From an uncultured Clostridia bacterium (GTDB taxonomy: Bacteria > Bacillota > Clostridia > UBA1381), in contig CANRKO010000003.1 in assembly GCA_947631235.1 (NCBI GenBank), positions 127,361 to 191,360 of the forward strand: DNA of 64,000 nucleotides, written 5' to 3'. Position numbers and translations under genes: made by a program. The notes under the pieces are model-generated. The model searched no databases, was not told the origin of the DNA, and saw only the letters and a list, made by a program, of their open reading frames with translations. Shown here piece after piece: positions 51,728-60,712 of this stretch; position 1 is the first letter of the stretch, and every line of letters begins with the position of its first letter.

Positions 51728-53038
51728 TTGTTTGATGAGGAAACCGGTAAATACAACAAATTTCTTATGGCGATATATATTATCGTACTCGCCGTATCCG
51801 CAATAGGCGACATGCAGCATTTCTCCGCGACGGTGTCGCGAATGATGAAGGCGGTAAGCCTTATTATCGTCGTAATCGGTGCGGCTCTGCTGCTCGTGTC
51901 TGGAAATTTAAGCAGAATAAAAAAGACGGCAAGCTTTGTCGGCGTGTACGCGTTCGTGCTTGTGGGCATAATCGTCTGGTCTATTTTCTTGTGGATAATA
52001 AATCTCGAAACGGTGGAATTTATACTCCGAGGCGCGTCAAAGTTCATGTATCAGTTCCTTGTGCTGCTCATAATCTTCGCGGGCGTGTATATGTTCGGAG
52101 AAAGGGCGATACACGCGACGTTCTACGGTCTTGTGCTTGCAAATACCGCAATTATGATTATAAATCTGGGAGTTTACGGGATAGGGCCGAGTGTTGATTC
52201 GGTTATGGCGATGTTCCGCGGCGCGGAGGCTCAGGAAGGCTTTGCGAGGGCGATGGAGATACACGACATAACCTTTGCGTTCGGTTATTACATAATATAC
52301 TTTATGTTTTTCGCGAAACACAACCGTGAGCGTGTCTTGGACATAATACTGGCGGCGTTCTTCTTTGTACTCGGCTGGAAACGTATAGCGTTCGCCGCGC
52401 TGCCCGCAGCAATAGCGGCGGCTGTAATGATGGGCTTGATGCGCCCGAAATCACGGCAGAAGTTTATGAAGATTATCGCGTGGGGCTTTGTGGTATTCTC
52501 GTTTTTGTACGTCGTCGCGACGCGTACAGGCTTTTTCGAGGCTGTCACAAACGAACTCGGCATCAACACAATGGGACGAAACGATGTGTACAAATATATA
52601 GAAAAATACTACGACATAAGCATCGGGTTTATAGGCTACGGCTTTGAGTACACGACCGTAATTCTGCAGCAGGCAATGATTGAAAATCCGGAGGCTCATA
52701 TAGCCGTTACCGCGCTGCACAACAATATTTTGACCGTGTATATCGAACTCGGCTTTATCGCCTTCTGGGCGTGGCTTTTGTACACGTGGGTGTTCCAGCT
52801 TAGGTGGATGCTCACGCACTGGGGAGAAAAGGTTGCCATGCTGTTCTTTTTGAGCGAACTTTACATCTTTATAACGTACATGACGGACAATACGCTCTAC
52901 TATTTTTATTCCAGTATGACGCTGCGAATTCTGCCGATGGCGTACGCGTTCCACATATCCGATGACGCCGAAATCAAGCTGTGGCCCTGGGTAAAGGAGC
53001 AAAAACCGAGCCGACTATATAAATATCTGACAACTTAG
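51728..53038 (+). CDS. Polytopic membrane protein, Wzy/O-antigen-ligase-like polymerase
   Basis: A 436-residue integral membrane protein with about 11 hydrophobic segments starting from a TTG after GGAGG. Its position between glycosyltransferases and chain-length proteins, and the long extracytoplasmic loop before the final helices (TALHNNILTVYIELGFIAFW, like the ligase HNxxL region), suggest a polysaccharide polymerase. The family has little sequence conservation, so the call leans on context. Confidence 0.75.
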   Translation: MFDEETGKYNKFLMAIYIIVLAVSAIGDMQHFSATVSRMMKAVSLIIVVIGAALLLVSGNLSRIKKTASFVGVYAFVLVGIIVWSIFLWIINLETVEFILRGASKFMYQFLVLLIIFAGVYMFGERAIHATFYGLVLANTAIMIINLGVYGIGPSVDSVMAMFRGAEAQEGFARAMEIHDITFAFGYYIIYFMFFAKHNRERVLDIILAAFFFVLGWKRIAFAALPAAIAAAVMMGLMRPKSRQKFMKIIAWGFVVFSFLYVVATRTGFFEAVTNELGINTMGRNDVYKYIEKYYDISIGFIGYGFEYTTVILQQAMIENPEAHIAVTALHNNILTVYIELGFIAFWAWLLYTWVFQLRWMLTHWGEKVAMLFFLSELYIFITYMTDNTLYYFYSSMTLRILPMAYAFHISDDAEIKLWPWVKEQKPSRLYKYLTT

Positions 53039-53060
53039 CAATAAAATTACGGTAAATGTA

Positions 53061-53089
53061 TTGAAATTTTCTAAGTTTTATGTTATAAT
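53061..53089 (+). promoter_or_regulatory. Internal extended -10 promoter before the Wzz genes
   Basis: TTGAAA (53061-53066), 17 bases ending in TGT, a perfect TATAAT (53084-53089). An inverted repeat GTAAC/GTTAC (53093-53108) lies at the predicted start site. It lets the Wzz genes and those after be expressed apart from the glycosyltransferases. Confidence 0.75.
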
Positions 53090-53156
53090 ATTGTAACAAT
53101 GCCGTTACATGGTTTTAACATAGAACCCTTGACACCGCGAAGGAGCGTTGTTTCAG

Positions 53157-54554
53157 ATGAAGTGGAAGAAAGATAAAAGAAAAAGGGATTTGAGCAGACT
53201 TCTCGGCTTTTTCAAAAAAAGCGAAGAAAAATACCAGGAAGTCAACTTCCAGGACGCCAATATCTTTAAAAAGATATTCTTTATAGTTTTGAGCAACATA
53301 AAGAGCATATTGGTGTTTGTTTGCGTGTTTGCCGTTATATGGACAATTATCGCATACGTGGGAAGTTTCGGCAGAAAGACCATAATACTGTCGCTGAACT
53401 ACGAAGAGGCGTCCAAGGGTCAAAATCCAAATCTGACGCGCTGCAACGTATATGAACTTAAATCGGACGAGGTTATGGAGCGCGTCATCGAGTACGCCGG
53501 ACTGCAGGACGACGTTACGGCCGATGAACTTGCCGACCATGTGGAAATAGCGGAAAATGACAGCGGAAAGACCATAGACCCGCTTGATACGAATACATAT
53601 TACATATCCACAAGCTACACGGTAACGTACACAAAGGACAAGAAAATACACAATATTTCCACCGACGACATGGTGGAACTTATCTGTAAGGCGTACAACG
53701 ACCTGTTCCACGAGAAGTACGTCGGCACGAAATCGGTACTCCAGTACGATTTGGGAGACATAGACGGGTTGGAGTACATAGAGATAGCGAGACTTTTCAC
53801 AAAGAAATCGGATCAGATGCTGCGCTATATTCAGCAGAGAATAGAGAAAAACGCGACTTATCGCTCGGAGGTTACGGGTCAGAGTTTCCAAACGATACGG
53901 CGAATGATTCAGAACGTGCAGTCGTACAGTATAAAGAAGTACTACGCGTTTGTGCTCGAATCGGGAATGGCGCGGAACAGAGACCACTATATACGCACTC
54001 TCACGTATAAAAATGATATGCTCGATATTAAGTACCGCAAGTTTATGATAGACTACAACGTCAGAAAGCAGGGCGTCGAGAATTACGACAGCGCGATGAT
54101 AGGCACGGTAATGGTGCCGTCGGTAAACGAACGGCGCGAGTATTACATGTCGCGCACAAACATCGGTACGGACTATCTCACGAAAGACGCGGACTTCAGC
54201 CTGTCTATGGGCAGCGACGTGGAGCGCAGCATGATTGAAAACAACGATATTATATCCAAGGTTTCGGCGTCGGGCGCGTCTGACGCGGATTACGCCAAAG
54301 CGGAGGAACTGATAAAGAGCGTTGACCAGGAACTGAAAGACGTCGCGCTTTTGGCAGATACCACGGATAAGGAATATATAAAGCATACGACAAAGGATTA
54401 CCTTACGTTTACGGCGGATACCGGCAGCGGCAGGGGCATGTTTGTGCTGCGCTCTCTCATAGGCAGTGCGCTCGTATTGTTTGCGCTTTTGTGTATCGCA
54501 TACTACTTCCTTGACGGCTATATCAGAAGAAGGGAGGATGCGCTCGGTGAATAA
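53157..54554 (+). CDS. Wzz-like chain-length/export protein, first copy
   Basis: A 465-residue protein with a basic N-terminal cytosolic stretch, a first membrane helix (IKSILVFVCVFAVIWTIIAY, about residues 45-65), a 340-residue mostly helical extracytoplasmic part, and a second helix near the C-terminus (LIGSALVLFALLCIAYYF). This two-helix layout fits polysaccharide co-polymerases (Wzz/CpsC). No kinase domain is attached. The ATG at 53157 follows AAGGAG by 12 bases; a TTG at 53148 is too close to it. The next gene overlaps it. Confidence 0.8.
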   Translation: MKWKKDKRKRDLSRLLGFFKKSEEKYQEVNFQDANIFKKIFFIVLSNIKSILVFVCVFAVIWTIIAYVGSFGRKTIILSLNYEEASKGQNPNLTRCNVYELKSDEVMERVIEYAGLQDDVTADELADHVEIAENDSGKTIDPLDTNTYYISTSYTVTYTKDKKIHNISTDDMVELICKAYNDLFHEKYVGTKSVLQYDLGDIDGLEYIEIARLFTKKSDQMLRYIQQRIEKNATYRSEVTGQSFQTIRRMIQNVQSYSIKKYYAFVLESGMARNRDHYIRTLTYKNDMLDIKYRKFMIDYNVRKQGVENYDSAMIGTVMVPSVNERREYYMSRTNIGTDYLTKDADFSLSMGSDVERSMIENNDIISKVSASGASDADYAKAEELIKSVDQELKDVALLADTTDKEYIKHTTKDYLTFTADTGSGRGMFVLRSLIGSALVLFALLCIAYYFLDGYIRRREDALGE

Positions 54555-56733
54555 GTTTAACCTTCTCAGATATCTAAGTAAATGGAAATATCTCATCTTT
54601 ATCGTCTGCGTTTTGGGTGCGCTGCTCGTGTACAGGTACGCGATGTCGAACCAGGAGTACACCGCGAGCACGGTAATACGCTACACGAACCAAGACGCGT
54701 CACGCGGCAAAACGCCGTCGGGCGCCGATATTGACGTTACGGAAATTTACAGCGCGACCGTTATAACGAACGTGCTGGAGGATCTCAACATAACGACGGG
54801 CGCAGACACGATTCGTTCAAAATGCCGCGTTGAAGAAGTGACCCCGCCCGACGAGGAAATAAGAAAGCAGGCGCTTTTGGAGCAGGGCGAGGAGTACGAG
54901 TTTTTCGCGACGGATTATATAGTGTCCTTCTCGGTGGGCAGCGAATACAACCAGAGTTTCGCACGTACCGTGCTTGACTCGATAATAAAAAATTACTTCG
55001 CGACATACGGTGAAAAGTACATAAACCAGCAGACCCTCCCGAATAACAGCGTGCGCGGAAACGACAGCCAGTACGATTACATAGAGCGCGCCGAGATACT
55101 CGATTCGTGGACGATGAACATTTCCGATTATCTCGCGGCGAAGAAGGAGACCCAGCCGACATACCGCAGCGCGGCGACCGGCTATTCCTTCACCGACCTT
55201 TACGAAATTTATCAGAGCTATCTCGATTACGACCTGCCGGAAATATATTCTCTGATATTGGAGCAGGAAGTGACGGAGGACAAGGACACGCTCATAAAGA
55301 AGTATCAGAGCGATATAGGAACGTGCGAACTTGATTTGCAGAATATGCAGACGAAGATAAACGACCTGCAGGATCTTATAAACAAGTACAGCGCGAAGAA
55401 CAAGGAGGGTACGGAGTACCACTTCGGCACGCAGGCTGACGAGGGTAACAATTCGAGCGACTATATCTTAAAGGACGTTTACGACGAACACCGCGAGGAG
55501 GACGTAATAGACAGCCAGACGACGTATGACGGACTTATAAACGAGTATGTCGCGCTTGAAACGGAGAAAGAAAAGTTAGAGGTAGACCTGGAGCATAAGC
55601 GTAAGCTGCTCGCGGTATTTACCGACGGCGCGATGAACGGAGACATGAGCAACAAGGGTCTTATCGAGGAAAGCCTGAACGAACTGTCGCAGGAACTTAA
55701 CGATATGTACCAGACGGTGTCCGACACGGTTGACGAGTATAACCAGTACGTCGGCGCGTACAACGTGTCTACGCTCGCGAGCATAAGCACGGAGGAAAAG
55801 ATCAACGTAAAGATGTACATATTCCTTGCGATTATCATATTCTTCTTCGGCGGATGTATCGGCGCGATCATCCTCGGACGCAGTAAGGAATTCCTCGACT
55901 ATATCATGTACACCGACAGAAAGACGGGACTTCCGAACCGCGCCATGTGCGATATTGAGATTGAGAAGTACGCGTCCGACAAGCTTAAAGATAACTTCGT
56001 ATTCGCTCTCGTTAAGATTAACAATCTGAAATACGTAAACGAAAAGGGCGGACGTGAGGCAGGAGACGCGCTCCTTAAAGCGTTCGGTAAGATAATGAAA
56101 CGCGCGGCGTCAAGCTACGGTTTCGCGGGCTACAACGGCAGCGAGCAGTTTATCTGTATGTTTGAGGATTGCACGCTTGAAAGAGCGAACGACTTTAAGC
56201 AATACCTTGAAGAACTTGTGCGTTATCATAACGTTCAGACGCCGAACAGTACGATAGAAATGAGCGTAACTGTCGCCGAGACAAACGACGAGCAGGTTTA
56301 CGACATAAGAAAGCTGATGGGTGCGACATTCCGTAAGGCTGCCGACGAGGACAGACGCAGCAACGCGGCGAAGATCGCAAAGTCGGAGGCAAAGAAAGGC
56401 GAGGCAAGGCAGGAGATAAAAGCTGATGCCAAACCCGAGGAAAAGCCCGAAAACAGTGTCGTATCCGAAGTCAAGCCGGAGGTAAGACCCGAGGCTAAAC
56501 CTGCGGTGCAAAGCGAGGCGGTTGAGGCTAAGCATGAGGAAAAGCCCGAAACACAGCCGCAGGCGGAAAAAGAAACTCCGCAAACCGACGCGGCGGACAA
56601 AAAAGGGGAGCGTCACGAAGGGTTCAGAATGCCCAAGACGTTTGAGGTAAGTATGGAGGACGACGAGTCCCGCGCATCCGATAACGGTAAAAAAGGCTCT
56701 AAGGGTCTCGGAAAGTTTTTCGGAAAGAAATAA
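54547..56733 (+). CDS. Wzz-like protein fused to a degenerate GGDEF domain
   Basis: A 728-residue protein starting with GTG, preceded by GGGAGG and overlapping the previous gene by 8 bases. Layout: cytosolic start, helix 1 (YLIFIVCVLGALLVYRYAM), a Wzz-type extracytoplasmic part with coiled coil (about residues 230-400), helix 2 (YIFLAIIIFFFGGCIGAIIL), then a cytosolic GGDEF-like domain (about 456-590) and a Lys/Glu/Pro-rich tail of 130 residues. The GGDEF fold is clear from DRKTGLPNRAMCD and VNEKGGREAGDALLKAF. The signature is changed to NGSEQF and the metal site DxD becomes KIN, so it should not make c-di-GMP. It sits where Gram-positive systems have a tyrosine kinase, which is missing here. 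Confidence 0.82.
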   Translation: MNKFNLLRYLSKWKYLIFIVCVLGALLVYRYAMSNQEYTASTVIRYTNQDASRGKTPSGADIDVTEIYSATVITNVLEDLNITTGADTIRSKCRVEEVTPPDEEIRKQALLEQGEEYEFFATDYIVSFSVGSEYNQSFARTVLDSIIKNYFATYGEKYINQQTLPNNSVRGNDSQYDYIERAEILDSWTMNISDYLAAKKETQPTYRSAATGYSFTDLYEIYQSYLDYDLPEIYSLILEQEVTEDKDTLIKKYQSDIGTCELDLQNMQTKINDLQDLINKYSAKNKEGTEYHFGTQADEGNNSSDYILKDVYDEHREEDVIDSQTTYDGLINEYVALETEKEKLEVDLEHKRKLLAVFTDGAMNGDMSNKGLIEESLNELSQELNDMYQTVSDTVDEYNQYVGAYNVSTLASISTEEKINVKMYIFLAIIIFFFGGCIGAIILGRSKEFLDYIMYTDRKTGLPNRAMCDIEIEKYASDKLKDNFVFALVKINNLKYVNEKGGREAGDALLKAFGKIMKRAASSYGFAGYNGSEQFICMFEDCTLERANDFKQYLEELVRYHNVQTPNSTIEMSVTVAETNDEQVYDIRKLMGATFRKAADEDRRSNAAKIAKSEAKKGEARQEIKADAKPEEKPENSVVSEVKPEVRPEAKPAVQSEAVEAKHEEKPETQPQAEKETPQTDAADKKGERHEGFRMPKTFEVSMEDDESRASDNGKKGSKGLGKFFGKK

Positions 56734-56757
56734 AGCGTGTAACCGGAGGAAACTGAT

Positions 56758-57846
56758 ATGTCTGACAAAGAAGAAAAGCTGAATATCGACGCGGAGCCGA
56801 TGGGTGGCAACGCCGCGCCGTACAGCGGCGGCGACAATGCGGAAACCGCAAACGCGGCGGAGGGCGGCGTATCTCCGCGCCGCCGCGGGAAATTTTCCGT
56901 AAGACGCGCCGTACAAAGCAAAAAAGAAAAGAAGAACAAGACAGATAAAAAGAATAAAAGAAATAAAACGAAAAAAGCCGGCGGTACGGACAACTCGGAC
57001 AAAAAGGGCAGAAAGAGAAAGATAATCACTGCGGCAGCCGTTGTCGCTGCGATACTGGTTGCGGCAATAGGCATTTCGGTCATCATAGACAGCCACAGCC
57101 TGGAAAAGTCTTTTTATCAGGTCAAGTCGAACAAGGTTACGGACAATATAAGGATAGTCTGTCTTTCCGATATGCACCTAAAGGAGTTCGGCAAGGATAA
57201 CGAGTATCTTATACATGAGGTGGACAAATTGAGTCCCGACATAATCACTCTTGTCGGCGATATGAACATGGAAACCAAGCCCGACAATTACGACGTGGTT
57301 ATAAATCTCTGTGTCAAACTCAATGAAATCGCGCCCGTTTACTATTCTCTCGGCAATCACGAAATAGACGCGATGCTGTTTAAGAACTCGAATATCTACA
57401 AGGACGTGAAAAAAGCCGGAATAAAGATAATGAACAACGAAACGGATACCGTCACGATAGGCGGCACAACCATGGATATAATCGGACTTACGCAAAATCC
57501 GAAGGAGTTCGAGGAGTACGGCAAAGCGTTTTTCGACAAGGCGATGAGCGCGACGGATAACTTTAAGCTTGTGCTGACCCATTATCCCGAGCAGTTTTTC
57601 GGCACGCTCGACGACTATAATATAGACCTTGCGCTCGCGGGTCACGCGCACGGCGGACAGGTGAGACTGCCGTGGATAGGCGGACTGTACTCCGCCGACC
57701 AGGGATTTTTCCCGAAACTTTGCGACGGCTATCACGAAATAGGAAACAGCCGTCTGTTAATCACGAGAGGTCTGGGCAAATCGGGATTTTTCCCGAGAAT
57801 ATTTAACAAGCCCGAAATTATGGTTGTTGATATAGGGTGGTACTGA
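56758..57846 (+). CDS. Membrane-anchored metallophosphoesterase
   Basis: A 362-residue protein with an unstructured Lys/Asn/Arg-rich N-terminus of about 90 residues, one membrane helix (IITAAAVVAAILVAAIGISV), then a calcineurin-like phosphoesterase domain facing outward. The metal-binding blocks are all present: CLSDMHLKE, TLVGDMN, SLGNHE, LTHYPEQF and AGHAHGGQVRLPW. It resembles YkuE/YaeI. In this cluster it may hydrolyse undecaprenyl-pyrophosphate-type or polymer phosphates, but that is inference. Confidence 0.9.
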   Translation: MSDKEEKLNIDAEPMGGNAAPYSGGDNAETANAAEGGVSPRRRGKFSVRRAVQSKKEKKNKTDKKNKRNKTKKAGGTDNSDKKGRKRKIITAAAVVAAILVAAIGISVIIDSHSLEKSFYQVKSNKVTDNIRIVCLSDMHLKEFGKDNEYLIHEVDKLSPDIITLVGDMNMETKPDNYDVVINLCVKLNEIAPVYYSLGNHEIDAMLFKNSNIYKDVKKAGIKIMNNETDTVTIGGTTMDIIGLTQNPKEFEEYGKAFFDKAMSATDNFKLVLTHYPEQFFGTLDDYNIDLALAGHAHGGQVRLPWIGGLYSADQGFFPKLCDGYHEIGNSRLLITRGLGKSGFFPRIFNKPEIMVVDIGWY

Positions 57847-57883
57847 TTTAGCGCGGCAGCGGAGTAAGGAATGAGCATAGAAT

Positions 57884-58543
57884 ATGATAAAACAAGCGGC
57901 TGAAGACATAAAAATCAGAATAACGGACGAGGATCTTCACAAGCCGGTGTACGAGTGTGTGAAGCGTATTTTAGATGTGTTTTTCTCGTGCGTCGCGCTG
58001 ATTGTGCTGTCGCCGCTTTTTCTCGTTACCGCGATAGCCGTCAGAACCGACGGAGGCAGCGCGTTTTACGCGCAGACGCGGCAAGGCAAAAACAACAAGC
58101 CGTTTCGGATGTATAAGTTCAGGAGTATGTGTCCGGGTGCGGAAGAAATAAAGCCGGAGCTTATGCACCTTAACGAAATGGACGGGCCGGTGTTCAAAAT
58201 TAAGGACGACCCGCGTATCACAAAGGTGGGTAAGGTTATAAGGAAGTACAGTATAGATGAACTGCCGCAGCTTGTAAATATCCTAAAGGGAGATATGAGC
58301 ATCGTGGGCCCGCGTCCGCCGCTGCCGGAGGAAGTGGAGCAGTACAGCGAATATCAGATGCAGCGACTCCTCGTCAAACCCGGGCTGACATGTTTCTGGC
58401 AGACTTACGGCAGAAGTCAGCTTTCGTTTGAGGACTGGATGGATATGGATATGAAGTACATACAGCGCCGATCGCTGCGTCTTGACGCACGCCTTATACT
58501 TAAAACGATTTTCGCCGTGCTTTTTACAAGAGGGGCATATTAA
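57884..58543 (+). CDS. Priming sugar-phosphate transferase (bacterial sugar transferase family)
   Basis: A 219-residue initiating enzyme that moves a sugar-1-phosphate from a nucleotide sugar to undecaprenyl phosphate, starting repeat-unit synthesis. It has one N-terminal membrane segment (VFFSCVALIVLSPLFLVTAI) and the catalytic domain with YKFRSMCPGAEE, VGKVIRKYSIDELPQL, MSIVGPRPPLPEE and KPGLTCFWQTYGRS. It is the short, monotopic type. The terminator at 58545 closes the cluster. Confidence 0.94.
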   Translation: MIKQAAEDIKIRITDEDLHKPVYECVKRILDVFFSCVALIVLSPLFLVTAIAVRTDGGSAFYAQTRQGKNNKPFRMYKFRSMCPGAEEIKPELMHLNEMDGPVFKIKDDPRITKVGKVIRKYSIDELPQLVNILKGDMSIVGPRPPLPEEVEQYSEYQMQRLLVKPGLTCFWQTYGRSQLSFEDWMDMDMKYIQRRSLRLDARLILKTIFAVLFTRGAY

Positions 58544-58544
58544 A

Positions 58545-58580
58545 AAAGCGTTCCGTATTCGCGGAACGCTTTCTTATTTT
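58545..58580. terminator. Bidirectional terminator after the exopolysaccharide cluster
   Basis: AAAGCGTTCCG (58545-58555) and CGGAACGCTTT (58562-58572) form an 11-bp stem; TTATTTTAT follows, and TTTTTTAA on the other strand. Confidence 0.9.
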
Positions 58581-58942
58581 ATATCTTTAAGCCGTTTTTT
58601 CAGTATGTTAAATGTCTCGTCGCTTATAATATGCTCGATTTTGCAGGCGTCCTTTGACGCGACGTCCTCGCTTACGCCTATCGCCGTGAAATATTTTGTC
58701 AGCACCATATGTCTGTCGTATATTTTTTCGGCGACCGCCTTGCCGGTATCGGTCAGTAAAATCATGCCGTTGGGGTCGAAAGAAATATAGCCGTTGTCTT
58801 TGAGCAGCGCGACGGCTCTGCTTACGCTCGGCTTGGAAACGCCCATTTCATTTGCAATATCTATTGAGCGCACATATCCGAACTTGTTTTTTAAAATCAA
58901 TATTGTTTCGAGATACATCTCGCCCGACTCGTGCAGTTCCAT
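58574..58942 (-). CDS. DtxR/MntR-family metal-dependent regulator
   Basis: A 122-residue repressor-type protein. The winged helix has GYVRSIDIANEMGVSKPSVS and LKDNGYISFDPNG; the dimerisation/metal part has RHMVLTKYFTAIGVSEDVAS and CKIEHIISDETF with Cys/Glu/His ligands typical of Mn or Fe sensing. The ATG at 58940-58942 has AAGGGG upstream. No manganese or iron transporter is next to it. It has a strong own promoter. Confidence 0.92.
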   Translation of the reverse strand: MELHESGEMYLETILILKNKFGYVRSIDIANEMGVSKPSVSRAVALLKDNGYISFDPNGMILLTDTGKAVAEKIYDRHMVLTKYFTAIGVSEDVASKDACKIEHIISDETFNILKKRLKDIK

Positions 58943-58974
58943 ACAAACAACCCCTTTACTGACGTATATAACAT

Positions 58975-59003
58975 ATTGTACCATAAAACAAAATTATTTT
59001 CAA
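58975..59003 (-). promoter_or_regulatory. Extended -10 promoter of the DtxR-family gene
   Basis: On the minus strand TTGAAA (59003-58998), 17 bases ending in TGG, TACAAT (58980-58975). Confidence 0.75.
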
Positions 59004-59045
59004 GTCTTATTTGGATACGGTCGGAAAAGCGGGGCGCAGTTAATA

Positions 59046-59074
59046 TTGACAAAACAGTCAAGCTGTGATATAAT
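59046..59074 (+). promoter_or_regulatory. Perfect-consensus promoter of the Rrf2 gene
   Basis: TTGACA (59046-59051), 17 bases ending in TGA, TATAAT (59069-59074). Confidence 0.85.
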
Positions 59075-59118
59075 TCATAGTATACAAGTGGGAAAATAGT
59101 GAAAAAGGGATGAGGATT

Positions 59119-59559
59119 ATGAAAATATCGACAAAGGGAAGGTACGCGCTGCGGCTGATGCTTGACATAGCGCTGCACGGCACGGATGAAAACGTGTCGA
59201 TACGCGACATATCGGAGCGCGAAAATATTTCGGTAAAGTACCTCGAACAGATAGTGAGTATGCTTGTGCGCGTGGGGTATTTAAAAAGCATACGCGGCGC
59301 GCAGGGCGGTTACAGGCTGGCGAAAAAAACGTCGGAGTATACCATCGGCGATATTCTGCGCATAACGGAAGGCTCGCTCGCGCCGGTGGCGTGTCTGGAC
59401 GATGAGGTCAACGTCTGCCCGCGTGAAACGGCATGCCCGACAATCGGAGTATGGCGGGGGCTTTATAAGGTGATTAACGATTACCTCGACAATATAACGC
59501 TCGAAGACCTCGTGAATAAGGGCTTGCAGGAGAGTGGCTCATTGGACTTCTGTATATGA
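59119..59559 (+). CDS. Rrf2 family (IscR-like) regulator
   Basis: A 146-residue winged-helix regulator. MKISTKGRYALRLMLDIA is the classic start, with DISERENISVKYLEQI as recognition helix and YLKSIRGAQGGYRLAK as wing. Three cysteines in CLDDEVNVCPRETAC can bind an Fe-S cluster. Targets are usually iron-sulfur or cysteine genes; no isc/suf genes follow here, since the transcript ends at 59588. The ATG at 59119 is preferred to 59110, which would abut its ribosome site. Confidence 0.92.
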   Translation: MKISTKGRYALRLMLDIALHGTDENVSIRDISERENISVKYLEQIVSMLVRVGYLKSIRGAQGGYRLAKKTSEYTIGDILRITEGSLAPVACLDDEVNVCPRETACPTIGVWRGLYKVINDYLDNITLEDLVNKGLQESGSLDFCI

Positions 59560-59588
59560 AAAAGGCTGTGTTTTACACAGCCTTTTTT
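59559..59588. terminator. Bidirectional terminator after the Rrf2 gene
   Basis: AAAAAGGCTGTG (59559-59570) and CACAGCCTTTTT (59576-59587) form a 12-bp stem with a 5-base loop and T runs on both strands. Confidence 0.92.
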
Positions 59589-59589
59589 G

Positions 59590-60597
59590 CTACTTATTCA
59601 CGACCTCGCCTATATTATTTATCTGAATGGAAATAGTGCCGTCGTCGTTGTTTATAAATTCGATGTAATCCTTGTTGCTGTAATACTCGGCGGGGAACGT
59701 TATCTCAACGCCTATGTCGGTGACGATTTTAACGTCCTTCGAGAGCCGTTTTGTAACGTAGCGGTTCACCTCCACCTTTTCCGGCACCTGCGCCTTTTCG
59801 AGCTTTTCCTTAAACTCTTCGCGCATACCCGGGAGACCGTCGAATATCTTTTCGGCGACCTTTTCCGTTTCGATATATTTATTTTCGCCTTCCTCGACGC
59901 TCTCGGTTATATACTCCTTCATGCGCGACATCGTTTCGAGCGAGTCGCCGCCGTTTTCCTCCGTGACCTTTTTCGCAATCTTGCGCACCGCGTTCACCGA
60001 CTCGCGCGGCGAAATATCGTACACGCATTCCAAAAGCACGTCCGCCATAAGGTCGGTTTTTTCGCCGTCGATATTGCGTTTTTTGCCCTTGTAGCGCACC
60101 GCCATATCGGAAAGGTCGATAAACGCGCACTCGCTTATTTTCTGCGTCGTGGTGGGGAGTATGGCGTAGTGGTTTATGATAAGATTTTTTACCTTGCCCT
60201 CGTCCTGTGTGACCTGATGTGTGTAGCCCGCCTTGTTTTCAAACCGCAGTATACCGATTATATTCCGTTCGTCCGCGGAAAACTCGCACACTATAACGTC
60301 GGCCGCGTCGGGCGCGTCGGAGGATACCGCGCCGTCGTAAAGCCGCTTTGCCGCGAACTGCGAAAACGGTATAATATCGCGTGTTTTGAGGTACTCAGTA
60401 ACCTCGTATTTAAAGCCGCTGCTTTCGGTAAACTCGCCCTTGCGGAGCGACGCGTCGTCAAAAATCTTCTCTATATGCTTTGATATAAAACTGTTTATAC
60501 TTCCGTCCGACACGTCAAGTTCCTCGTCGCTCAGGACGCACACGCCGCCCGACGCGTCGAGTATATGTAAAATCGCTTTGCTTAGTGATGCTATCAT
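59590..60597 (-). CDS. Nucleoid-associated protein (NdpA/YejK-like family)
   Basis: A 335-residue cytosolic protein matching the 37-kDa nucleoid-associated family: N-terminal AILHILDASGGVCVLSD, central IGILRFENKAGYTHQV, and SECAFIDLSDMAVRYKGKK. In Gammaproteobacteria the family is found on the nucleoid; in Clostridia it is common but not studied much. GAGAGG precedes the ATG. Its promoter shares the same -35 bases with the divergent GH3 promoter. Confidence 0.85.
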   Translation of the reverse strand: MIASLSKAILHILDASGGVCVLSDEELDVSDGSINSFISKHIEKIFDDASLRKGEFTESSGFKYEVTEYLKTRDIIPFSQFAAKRLYDGAVSSDAPDAADVIVCEFSADERNIIGILRFENKAGYTHQVTQDEGKVKNLIINHYAILPTTTQKISECAFIDLSDMAVRYKGKKRNIDGEKTDLMADVLLECVYDISPRESVNAVRKIAKKVTEENGGDSLETMSRMKEYITESVEEGENKYIETEKVAEKIFDGLPGMREEFKEKLEKAQVPEKVEVNRYVTKRLSKDVKIVTDIGVEITFPAEYYSNKDYIEFINNDDGTISIQINNIGEVVNK

Positions 60598-60620
60598 TTC
60601 AATACCTCTCTTTCCCGACT

Positions 60621-60649
60621 ATTTTACCATAAAAACAAATGATTGACAA
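60621..60649 (-). promoter_or_regulatory. Promoter of the nucleoid-associated protein gene
   Basis: On the minus strand TTGTCA (60649-60644), 17 bases ending in TGG, TAAAAT (60626-60621). Its -35 overlaps the plus-strand -35 at 60643-60648 by five bases. Confidence 0.7.
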
Positions 60650-60671
60650 GCCGTAATTTGATTAGTATAAT
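60643..60671 (+). promoter_or_regulatory. Perfect-consensus promoter of the GH3 gene
   Basis: TTGACA (60643-60648), 17 bases, TATAAT (60666-60671). Confidence 0.85.
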
Positions 60672-60712
60672 TTTAATGGAACGTAATTTGTGAATAAAGG
60701 TGTGGAACGGAA

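Noticed and set aside
53115..54671. 518-codon minus-strand open frame opposite the first Wzz-like gene
   Set aside because: Shadow frame rich in Arg, Val, His and Tyr without recognisable domains; the plus strand has promoter, ribosome sites and a co-directional cluster.
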